This document shows, in pieces, positions 8,315 to 15,732 of a stretch of 64,000 nt of DNA. The notes beneath the pieces are model-generated. The model did no database searches and had not been told where the DNA came from. It saw only the letters and a list, made by a program, of their open reading frames with translations. Numbering within the stretch: position 1 is the stretch's first letter; every line of letters begins with the position of its first letter. Where the stretch lies: assembly GCF_029892105.1 (NCBI RefSeq), contig NZ_JARZAJ010000036.1:1-64000 (forward strand). The letters are read 5' to 3'. The DNA is from Kitasatospora sp. GP82 (lineage in GTDB: Bacteria > Actinomycetota > Actinomycetes > Streptomycetales > Streptomycetaceae). The position numbers and the translations under genes are program-made.

Positions 8315-9295
8315 ATGAAGATGCTCATTCTGGGTGGGACCGGGTTTCTCAGTCGCACGGTCGCGGTGGCGGCGCTGGAGCGGGGCCACGAGGTCACCAC
8401 GTTGACGCGAGGAGTCTCGGGGGAGCCGCCGGCGGGTGTGCGGGCCGTGCGTGCGGATCGCAACGACGCACAGGCGATGGCGGCGGCACTGCAAGGGGTG
8501 GACCCCGACGCCGTGATCGACGCTTCGGGCGAGAGCATCGCGGCCGCCCGGAGCGCGGCGGGGCTGCTGGCGGACGCCAAGTCCTACGTCTATGTCAGCA
8601 GCCTCAACGCCTACCGTCACTGGCCGCCCGGGCCGATCGTCGGTGAGGACGGTCCGCTCTGGGAGGAGGAGTCGGACGACTTCGGGCCGGCCAAGGCGGC
8701 GAGCGAGCGCATCCTGGGAGAGGTCTTCGGCGGGCGGCTGCTCAGCGCCCGTGCGGGTCTGATCATCGGCCCGGGGGACACCTCGGGTCGGCTCCCGTGG
8801 TGGCTGCACCGGATCGCGCAGGGTGGCCGTGTGGTCGTCCCGGACGTGCTGGAGCAGCCGATGGCCTTTGTGGACGTCCGCGATCTGTCCGGCTGGCTGC
8901 TGGATGCGGCGGAGCAGGGACTGTCCGGGCCGGTGAACGCCACCGGTCCGTACGGGATGACCAGCTACGGAGGGCTGTTGAGGGCCTGTCAGCAGGCCGT
9001 GGCCGCGACCGGTGCGCCCGCGTCCGAGCTGGTCCCGATCGGGGAGGCGGAATTGCTGTCCGCCGGTGTTCAGCCGTGGAAGCATCTGCCGTTCTGGATG
9101 CCGTCGGAGCTTGCCGGGACGGCCTGGCGGACGGACACCGCCACCGCTCGCCGACTGGGCCTGCCGAGCAGGCCGATCGAGGAGACCGTGACGGATCTGT
9201 GGGCCTGGATGCGTGAGGCAGGGCCAGGCGTACTGCCGAGCGGAGAGCGGGCCTACGGGCTGCCGGCCGAGCTGGCGGATCAGCTGCTGGCCTGA
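8315..9295 (+). CDS. NAD-dependent epimerase/dehydratase-like protein
   Basis: A 326-residue Rossmann-fold protein of the extended SDR group. The nucleotide loop is MLILGGTGFLSR near the N-terminus. YVYVSSLNAY matches the strand carrying the catalytic Ser. The usual catalytic YxxxK reads FGPAK (Phe for Tyr), so classical SDR chemistry may be altered or lost. The ATG follows GGAAAGGG, with a second in-frame ATG six bases on. It is transcribed away from the importer operon and ends at a strong hairpin. Substrate unknown; isoflavone-reductase-like or nucleotide-sugar roles are both possible. Confidence 0.75.
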   Translation: MKMLILGGTGFLSRTVAVAALERGHEVTTLTRGVSGEPPAGVRAVRADRNDAQAMAAALQGVDPDAVIDASGESIAAARSAAGLLADAKSYVYVSSLNAYRHWPPGPIVGEDGPLWEEESDDFGPAKAASERILGEVFGGRLLSARAGLIIGPGDTSGRLPWWLHRIAQGGRVVVPDVLEQPMAFVDVRDLSGWLLDAAEQGLSGPVNATGPYGMTSYGGLLRACQQAVAATGAPASELVPIGEAELLSAGVQPWKHLPFWMPSELAGTAWRTDTATARRLGLPSRPIEETVTDLWAWMREAGPGVLPSGERAYGLPAELADQLLA

Positions 9296-9333
9296 GGTCG
9301 GGCTCTGAGCGGGGCGTACTCCCGTGGGCCGAG

Positions 9334-9369
9334 GCGGCCCGTCCTGGTGTGGTGGCCGGGACGGGCCGC
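9334..9369. terminator. Terminator after epimerase-like gene
   Basis: A perfect 11-bp inverted repeat (GCGGCCCGTCC ... GGACGGGCCGC) with a 14-nt loop, 38 nt after the stop codon. It isolates the epimerase gene from the biosynthetic cluster. Confidence 0.75.
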
Positions 9370-9720
9370 TTCGACGTGTTTGGGCTGATTTGAGTACGCA
9401 GACCGATGGAGTGGATGTGTCCCAGACTGTGATATGCGTCTCGTTTGGCGGTGAAAGTGTCCGCGTATGGTCAATTTTGCCTGTGGCGCGAACAGGGTAG
9501 TTCCGGGCGTATAGCCACAATGAGGGTGAAACGGACAGCTATTTGTGCGGCGGATCTTGTCACCTAGTGTGTGAGAGCGGATTCGGGGGTCCGATCAACC
9601 CCATGTTGTCCAAGCTTTCGTCTTTATCTCAGCTCGGATTTCCAGGTGTCGCGGAGCCACAAGCGCAACCGGCTCACCGGAAATTCCCACCCGGCTGGCA
9701 CAGGCGCTAAGGGGAGATTC
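9370..9720 (+). promoter_or_regulatory. Leader/promoter region of the NRPS-PKS cluster
   Basis: About 350 bp with lower GC than its surroundings and no supported gene. It lies directly upstream of the first cluster gene, so it should contain the promoter. Candidate TTG-rich elements are present, but I cannot pick a -35/-10 pair with confidence. An open frame from the GTG at 9571 extends the exporter N-terminally, but those residues look random. Confidence 0.4.
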
Positions 9721-11244
9721 TTGGGAACGGTTGACGACCTTCAGAAATCCGGCGGGGTGCGGTCGTGGCTGAGGCGCTTCGAGGGTATGGGAAGCTTCTG
9801 GCTGATCTGGGCCGGGCAGCTGGTGACGCTCACCGGCAGCGGCATGACCAAGTTCGCCTTCATCGTCTGGTTATGGACCCACGGCGGCACCGCCACCCAG
9901 GTCGTGCTGATGTCGGTCGCCGCCTTCCTGCCGCGCATGCTGCTGAGTCCGACGGCGGGCGCGCTGGTCGACCGCTGGCGCCGGAAGACGGTCCTTCAGA
10001 TCACCGACCTCGGTGGCCTGCTCGCGATGAGCGGGGTGGCCGCGGTCTACTTCACCGGCAGCCTCCACCCCTGGCACCTCTACTTGGCGGTGGTGGTCCT
10101 CGGGGCGGCCGAGGCCTTCCAGTACCCGGCGTTCTCCTCCGCCGTCCCCGACATGGTCCGCAAGGACCAGCTCACCGGCGCCAACAGCCTGCTGGCGACA
10201 GCGCGCAGCACTGCGGAGATCGGCGGGCCGGCGCTCGGCGGTGTGCTGGTGGCGGTCGGCGGCATGGGCTCGATCCTGCTGGTGGACGTCGCGAGCTTCC
10301 TCTTCGCCCTCACCACGATCCGGACCGCGAAGATCGCCGAGAACCGCAGGGAATCGGGTGGGGGCAAGGACGTCCCGGCCGAGCGGAAGAAGATTTTCGC
10401 GGATTCCTTCGTCGGCCTGCGCTATATCTTCGAGCGGCCCAGCCTGCGCACGCTCGGCCTGGTCTTCTTCGTCATCAACCTGGCGGCCACCTTCGGATTC
10501 GCGGTCCTCAACGCCATGATTCTGGCCCGGACCGGGAACGACACCGCGACCCTCGCGATGGTCAATGTCGCAACCGGTGTCGGCGGGATTATCGGCGGGG
10601 CACTGCTGACCCTCTGGGGAAACCCGAAGAACCGGGTGCGCGGAATGATGCTCGGTGTCATCGCCACCAGTGTGGTCAACCAGATCATGATGGCGATGGC
10701 CGACAACGCGCCGCTCTGGGTGGCGGCGGAGCTGGTCGGGTCGGCGATCATCCCGGTGATCGGCGTCTCGATGCAGGGAATCATCCAGAACAAGGTGCCG
10801 GGCTCGCACCAGGGCCGGGTGTTCGGCGGCGTGATGTTCATCGCGCAGATCGCCGCCCCGGTCGGGTTCGCGCTCTCCGGCCCGCTCGCCGACCACGTCT
10901 TCGAACCGGCTGCCGCCTCCGACAGCGGTCTGGTGGGGTTCCTGAGCCCGCTCTTCGGCCACGGCCACGGCAGCGGTATGGCCGTGATGCTGGCGCTCGG
11001 CGGCTTCCTCGGGGTGCTGGGCGCCCTGGTCGGGCTGCTGAGTCCGTCCCTGCGCAACATCGACCGGCTGCTGCCCGACCTGGAGGAGGAGCCGGACGCG
11101 GGCGAGGAGCCGGACGCGGGCGAGGAGCCGGACGGGGGCGAGGAGCCGGACGGGGGCGAGGAGCCGGACGGGGAGGAAAGCCGGGACGGCCCCGCCACCA
11201 GGCACGTCCCCGAGTTCAGCGAGGCCGAGGGCGGTACAACCTGA
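9721..11244 (+). CDS. MFS exporter of the NRPS-PKS cluster
   Basis: A 507-residue transporter with about 12 helices, resembling the EntS/MFS_3 group of drug and siderophore exporters (FWLIWAGQLVTLTGSGM at the first helix, RWRRKTVLQITDLGG in the loop after helix 2). The likely role is export of, or self-resistance to, the product. The TTG start at 9721 follows AAGGGGAG; the ATG at 9787 is an alternative. Codon 51 is TTA, a bldA-dependent codon. The cytoplasmic C-terminus carries five six-residue acidic repeats. It is the first gene of the rightward cluster; the monooxygenase gene starts 50 nt after its stop. Confidence 0.85.
   Translation: MGTVDDLQKSGGVRSWLRRFEGMGSFWLIWAGQLVTLTGSGMTKFAFIVWLWTHGGTATQVVLMSVAAFLPRMLLSPTAGALVDRWRRKTVLQITDLGGLLAMSGVAAVYFTGSLHPWHLYLAVVVLGAAEAFQYPAFSSAVPDMVRKDQLTGANSLLATARSTAEIGGPALGGVLVAVGGMGSILLVDVASFLFALTTIRTAKIAENRRESGGGKDVPAERKKIFADSFVGLRYIFERPSLRTLGLVFFVINLAATFGFAVLNAMILARTGNDTATLAMVNVATGVGGIIGGALLTLWGNPKNRVRGMMLGVIATSVVNQIMMAMADNAPLWVAAELVGSAIIPVIGVSMQGIIQNKVPGSHQGRVFGGVMFIAQIAAPVGFALSGPLADHVFEPAAASDSGLVGFLSPLFGHGHGSGMAVMLALGGFLGVLGALVGLLSPSLRNIDRLLPDLEEEPDAGEEPDAGEEPDGGEEPDGGEEPDGEESRDGPATRHVPEFSEAEGGTT
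11086..11175 (+). repeat. In-frame 18-bp repeat, five copies
   Basis: Five 18-bp units at the 3' end of the exporter gene encode EEPDAG, EEPDAG, EEPDGG, EEPDGG and EEPDGE. They form an acidic, probably disordered cytoplasmic tail that should vary in copy number between strains by slippage or recombination without changing the frame. Confidence 0.9.
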
Positions 11245-11294
11245 CTGAACGTCACCCAGTCCGTCCCACTCTCTCTCCCCAGGGGAAGAAGCAC

Positions 11295-12344
11295 ATGGAT
11301 CTCAGCGTGATGTTCTTCGGCGCGGAAAGCACGATGGCGCCCGCCGACAAGTACGAGGACATCCTGGCGATCGCCCGGACCGCGGACGAGCTCGGGTTCA
11401 AGGCGGTGTGGACGCCCGAGCGCCACTTCCAGGACTTCGGCCAGGTCTTCCCGAGCCCGGCCGTGCTCGGTGCCGCGCTCGCGGTGTCCACCTCGCGGAT
11501 CGACATCCGGGCTGGCAGCGTCGTCCTGCCGCTGCACCACCCGCTGCGGGTCGCCGAGGAGTGGTCCGTCGTCGACAACCTCTCCCGGGGCCGGGTGGGT
11601 CTCTCGGTGGCAACGGGCTGGCACTCGACGGACTTTGTGCTGGCACCCGACCACTACGCCGACCGGCGTGAGCGCGCGCTGAGCGATATCGCGCTGCTGC
11701 GGCGGCTCTGGGCGGGCGAGGCGGTCGAGTTCCCGGACGGAATCGGCGAGCCGGTCGCCGTTCGCCCTCAACCGGTGCCGGCCAGCCGGGAGTTGCCGAT
11801 CTGGCTGACCACCTCGGGCAACCCGGAGACCTGGGCGGCGGCCGGCACCCTGCAGACCGGCATTCTGGCGGCCTCCATCGGCCAGACCAGGGACGAGCTG
11901 GCCGACAAGATCCGGCGCTATCGCGAGGCCCACCGGGCGGCGCCGGCACCCGCCGCAGGCGGCGCCCAGAACGTGGTGACGCTGATGATGCACGCCTATG
12001 TGGGCGACAGCGACGCCGCCGTCCGTCAGCATGTCCGCGCTCCGCTGCAGAGCTACCTGCGGTCCTTCGTCCGGCAGATCTCCAGCAACAAGGTCGGGGC
12101 CACGGAAGCGGCGATGGCGAAGATGAGCGAGCGGGACCACGCCATGCTGGTCGAGTTCGCCTTCGAGCGCTACCTCGCCTGGGGTTCGCTGCTGGGCTCG
12201 CCCCAGCGCTGCCTGGACACCATGGCCGATCTGCGCGAACTGGGCGTCGACGAGATCGCCTGCTTCGTGGACTTCGGGCTGGAGCGCGACGAGGTGCTGA
12301 AGTCCCTGCACCGGCTCAGTGAGCTCAGGGCGTCCCTCGACTGA
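11295..12344 (+). CDS. MupA/Atu3640-type flavin-dependent monooxygenase
   Basis: A 349-residue luciferase-like monooxygenase. The start MDLSVMFFGAES, the FKAVWTPERHFQDFGQVFPSP segment and ELPIWLTTSGNPETW are typical of the MupA/Atu3640 subgroup, which occurs free-standing or inside NRPS/PKS modules and oxidises carrier-bound intermediates with FMNH2 and O2. In myxothiazol-type systems the related domain hydroxylates an alpha carbon and leads to amide release. The ATG follows AGGGGAAG. It lies between the exporter and the first NRPS gene in the same orientation, so oxidation of the growing chain is the likely role. The site of oxidation is not predictable. No partner flavin reductase is encoded in the cluster. 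Confidence 0.85.
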   Translation: MDLSVMFFGAESTMAPADKYEDILAIARTADELGFKAVWTPERHFQDFGQVFPSPAVLGAALAVSTSRIDIRAGSVVLPLHHPLRVAEEWSVVDNLSRGRVGLSVATGWHSTDFVLAPDHYADRRERALSDIALLRRLWAGEAVEFPDGIGEPVAVRPQPVPASRELPIWLTTSGNPETWAAAGTLQTGILAASIGQTRDELADKIRRYREAHRAAPAPAAGGAQNVVTLMMHAYVGDSDAAVRQHVRAPLQSYLRSFVRQISSNKVGATEAAMAKMSERDHAMLVEFAFERYLAWGSLLGSPQRCLDTMADLRELGVDEIACFVDFGLERDEVLKSLHRLSELRASLD

Positions 12345-12408
12345 CCGTCCGTCGGCAGACGTCACCCATCGGTACCCATTCATCGGTCTCACGCACCTGG
12401 AGTCGAGC

Positions 12409-15400
12409 ATGTCCGCCGAAGCCTCTCTCGCCGAACGCATCGCGGCCCTCAGCAGCGAGCAGCGCGTCCGCTTCCTGCGCCAGCTGGTGGCGAAGGGCGA
12501 GCAGGTGGGTGCCATTCCGGCCGCCGTGCCGCTGCGGGGCGGCGAGCCGGGTGCCCCGGCGCCGCTCAGCCCGGCGCAGGAGGACCTGTGGGTCTTCGAG
12601 TCGATGTATCCGGAGACCGCGACCATCAACCTGTGCGGTGCGTACCACTTCGACCACGAGGTCCAACCGGCCCTGTTACAGGCCGCGTTGAACCTGGTGC
12701 TGGACAACCACGACATCCTGCGCTCCTCGATCGTCGAGACGCCCGAGGGGCTGCGGATGGTGCCGGGGCCGACCGGTGCCTTCGAGCTGGAGCGGACGGA
12801 TCTGCGCTCCCTCCCCGGGCAGCGGCGCGAGGAGGCGGCCCGGGAACTGGTCGACACCTTCCGCCGGGGTACCTTCGACCTGGCCGAGGACCCGCTGCTG
12901 CGTGCCAGGTTCGTCCAACTCGCCGACGACCGTTCGATGCTGCTCCTGGGCATGCACCATGTCGTCACCGACTGGTGGTCCTTCGACGTGCTGCACACCG
13001 AATTCGCCCTGGCCCACCGTTCGTTGACGGATGGCAGTGCGGTGGCGCCGGAGCGTCCCCGGGTGCAGTACGCGGACTTCGCCGTCTGGCAGCGGGAGTG
13101 GGAGGAGGCCGGGGTCCATGCGCAGCAGCTCGCGTTCTGGCGCTCCTACCTGGCCGAGCTGCCCGGTGCCCCGTCGGTGGCCGCACCGCTCGACCCGACC
13201 TCCCCGGTGGGCTTCGCGGCCGGACGCCACGAGTTCGAGCTGCCCGCCGGGTTGGCGGCGGAGGTGCGGCGGTACGCGCGTGAGCACCGCACCACCGTCT
13301 TCGTCGTCCTGATGGCGGCCTTCGCGGTCTTCCTGCACCGCGTCTCGGGCGAGCGGGACCTGCTCATCGGCACGCCGACCGCCAACCGGACGACCCGGGG
13401 CCTGGAGCGGGTCATCGGCTACGTCATGAACATCATCGCCACTCGCTGGGCGATCGACCCGGAGGGTGACTTCGAGGCCATCGTCGCCGCCTTCAACGAG
13501 TCCTTCGCCCAGGTGCTGGCCAATGCCGACGTGCCGAACGGCCGGATCATCGCCGACCTCAACCCCGAGCGGCTGCCCAACCGTTCACCGCTCTTCCAGT
13601 GGGTCTTCATGCACCTCCCCGAGCAGGAGAGCGTCTCCACCCTGCCGGAGGGCGCGCGCTTCCAGCGCCTGACCACGGGCTCCGAGGAGCACGACTGCGT
13701 CCTCATCCTGCGGGACGTCGCCGAGGGCATCGCCGGCAGCTTCGAGTACCGCTCGGACCTGTTCGAGGCGGCCACGATCGAGCAGTGGTCGGACGGTTTC
13801 GTGGCGCTGTTGGAGGGGTTGTTGGTGGGTGGTGGCCGTCCGGTGGGTGCGGTGCCGCTGGTGGTGGGGGAGCGGCGGGTGGAGGTGCTGTCGGGGTGGA
13901 ACGCCACTGAGGTCGCGGTCGTGCCTGGTGTGGTGCATGGGCTGGTGGGGCGGGATCCGTCGCGTGCGGCGGTGGGTTGTGGTGATGTGGTGTTGTCGTA
14001 CGGGGAGTTGGGGGAGCGTTCGGATCGGCTGGCCTGGTGTCTGCGGGGGCTGGGGGTGGGTCCTGGTGTGGTGGTGGGGATCTGTCTGGGGCGGTCGGTG
14101 GAGATGGCTGTGGCGGTGCTGGGTGTGTTGAAGGCGGGTGGTGCGTATGTGCCTCTCGATGCGGCGTATCCGGTGGCGCGGTTGGGGTTCATGGTGGCGG
14201 ACTCGGGTGCTCGGGTGGTGGTGACCGAGGAGGCGTTGGCGGGCAGGGTCGCCGGTCTGGGTGCTGAGTTGGTGGTGGTGGACGGTGTGGATGCGGTGCG
14301 GGTGGCGCAGGCGCCGGAGGTTGCGCTGCCGGTGGTGGGTGGGTCGGATCTGGCGTATGTGATCTACACCTCGGGTTCGACGGGTCGTCCCAAGGGGGTG
14401 GCGGTCGAACACGGTTCACTGCTGAACCTCGCCGTCGCCCAGCGGCGGGAGCTCGGCATCACGGCCGAGGACCGCGTACTGCAGTTCGCCTCCTTCAGCT
14501 TCGACGCCAGCATCGAGGAGATCTTCCCGACCCTGCTCGCGGGTGCCCGGTTGGAGATCGGCGCCGGTATTGCCGACACCTCCGTCCACGACCTCTTCGC
14601 CCTCGTCCGCAGCAAGGACGTCACCGTCCTCGACCTGCCCACCGCCTACTGGCACGAGCTGGTGCGGGCCGTCTCCGCCGACGATCCGCTCCCCGGCTCG
14701 GTGCGTCTGGTGGTGATCGGCGGCGAGGCCGTCGAACCCGGTGCGCTGGCATGCTGGTTCGCCTCGGAGACCCGGGCCGAGCTGCGCAACACCTACGGTC
14801 CGACCGAGACCACGGTGACCGCCACCGGCCACCTGGTCACGCCCGTCGAGGCCCGGCGGCGTCCGGCGATCGGCCGACCGCTGCCGCACGTCCGCGCCCA
14901 TGTGCTGGACGGCCGCCTTGAGCCCGTACCTGTGGGTGTGGTCGGTGAGTTGTACCTGGGCGGCGCCGGAGTGGCGCGCGGCTACGTCGGCCGTCCGGCT
15001 CTGACGGCCGAGCGTTTCATCGCCGACCCGTTCGGGCCGCCCGGCTCGCGGCTCTACCGCACTGGCGACCTGGCGCGTCGACGGGCGGACGGCGAACTGG
15101 AGTTCGCCGGACGAGCGGACGGACAGGTGAAGCTGCGCGGCTTCCGGATCGAACTCGGCGAGATCGAGGCCGCGTTGCGCACCCGGCCCGAGGTGGTGCA
15201 GGCGGTCGCGGCCATCCGCGAGGACCGTCCCGGTGACCGCCGGCTGGTCGCCTACGCGGTCGCCGCGCCCGGTGCCGAGCCGGACCCGCACGCGCTGCGC
15301 GGACTGCTCGTCGGCGCGCTCCCCGAACACCTGGTGCCCTCCGTGGTCGTACTCGTCGACTCACTGCCGCTGACCCCCTCGGGCAAGCTGGACCGCGCCG

Positions 15401-15732
15401 CCCTGCCCGCCCCCGACTACGCCGCGCTGGTGTCCGGACGCGCAGCCAGGACTCCGCGGGAGAAGACGCTCTGCGAACTCTTCGGCGAAGTACTCGGCAT
15501 CGCCGAAGTCGGCATCGACGACGGCTTCTTCGAACTCGGCGGCAACTCGCTGCTGGCCACCCGGCTGATCGCCCGGGTCCGCGCCACCCTGGGCGCCGAG
15601 GTCGGCATCAGGGCCCTTTTCGAGGCGCCCAATGTCGCCGCCCTCGCCCAGCGCCTGGACGCCCAGGGCGGCAAGCGCCGCGCCCGTCCCGCTCTGGTGC
15701 GCCGCCAGGCCGCCGCCGGAGACGCACGATGA
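12409..15732 (+). CDS. NRPS module, C-A-T (basic amino acid predicted)
   Basis: A 1,107-residue one-module synthetase. A short N-terminal helical segment is followed by a condensation domain (about 52-470, active site HHVVTDWW at 183), an adenylation domain (about 490-1000, A3 motif TSGSTGRPKG, A5 TYGPTETT) and a carrier domain with the phosphopantetheine Ser at 1047 (LGGNSL). The pocket residues read D-A-E-D-V-G-T-V-T-K. Acidic Glu and Asp at pocket positions 239 and 278 suggest a cationic side chain (Lys, Orn, Dab, Arg-like). In the C domain Trp replaces the Gly that normally follows the active-site Asp. The ATG at 12409 has GGAG at proper spacing; the longer GTG frame at 12319 has none. 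Codon 90 is TTA. The gene overlaps the next by 4 nt. Confidence 0.9.
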   Translation: MSAEASLAERIAALSSEQRVRFLRQLVAKGEQVGAIPAAVPLRGGEPGAPAPLSPAQEDLWVFESMYPETATINLCGAYHFDHEVQPALLQAALNLVLDNHDILRSSIVETPEGLRMVPGPTGAFELERTDLRSLPGQRREEAARELVDTFRRGTFDLAEDPLLRARFVQLADDRSMLLLGMHHVVTDWWSFDVLHTEFALAHRSLTDGSAVAPERPRVQYADFAVWQREWEEAGVHAQQLAFWRSYLAELPGAPSVAAPLDPTSPVGFAAGRHEFELPAGLAAEVRRYAREHRTTVFVVLMAAFAVFLHRVSGERDLLIGTPTANRTTRGLERVIGYVMNIIATRWAIDPEGDFEAIVAAFNESFAQVLANADVPNGRIIADLNPERLPNRSPLFQWVFMHLPEQESVSTLPEGARFQRLTTGSEEHDCVLILRDVAEGIAGSFEYRSDLFEAATIEQWSDGFVALLEGLLVGGGRPVGAVPLVVGERRVEVLSGWNATEVAVVPGVVHGLVGRDPSRAAVGCGDVVLSYGELGERSDRLAWCLRGLGVGPGVVVGICLGRSVEMAVAVLGVLKAGGAYVPLDAAYPVARLGFMVADSGARVVVTEEALAGRVAGLGAELVVVDGVDAVRVAQAPEVALPVVGGSDLAYVIYTSGSTGRPKGVAVEHGSLLNLAVAQRRELGITAEDRVLQFASFSFDASIEEIFPTLLAGARLEIGAGIADTSVHDLFALVRSKDVTVLDLPTAYWHELVRAVSADDPLPGSVRLVVIGGEAVEPGALACWFASETRAELRNTYGPTETTVTATGHLVTPVEARRRPAIGRPLPHVRAHVLDGRLEPVPVGVVGELYLGGAGVARGYVGRPALTAERFIADPFGPPGSRLYRTGDLARRRADGELEFAGRADGQVKLRGFRIELGEIEAALRTRPEVVQAVAAIREDRPGDRRLVAYAVAAPGAEPDPHALRGLLVGALPEHLVPSVVVLVDSLPLTPSGKLDRAALPAPDYAALVSGRAARTPREKTLCELFGEVLGIAEVGIDDGFFELGGNSLLATRLIARVRATLGAEVGIRALFEAPNVAALAQRLDAQGGKRRARPALVRRQAAAGDAR
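13798..14442 (+). repeat. 645-bp repeat, copy 1 (in NRPS C-A-T)
   Basis: This block is repeated at 21236-21880 at a constant offset of 7,438 bp. I see only two base differences, near 14263 and 14375. It encodes the end of the C domain, the C-A linker and the N-terminal half of the A domain through motif A3, and stops just before the substrate-pocket subdomain. The DNA is strikingly G/T-rich on this strand, with many TTG and GGT codons where flanking NRPS DNA uses CTG/CTC and GGC. Confidence 0.95.

Noticed and set aside
8027..9520. Long minus-strand frame including the 24-bp repeat
   Set aside because: The repeat opens every frame because its unit is a multiple of three, and the rest is antisense to the epimerase gene.
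9571..9720. N-terminal extension of the exporter from a GTG
   Set aside because: The extra 50 residues look random, while the TTG at 9721 has AAGGGGAG just upstream and is followed by a plausible N-terminus.
13585..14412. His/Thr/Pro-rich minus-strand frame repeated at 19658-21850
   Set aside because: It is the antisense of the duplicated 645-bp NRPS block; its repetition follows from the DNA duplication.
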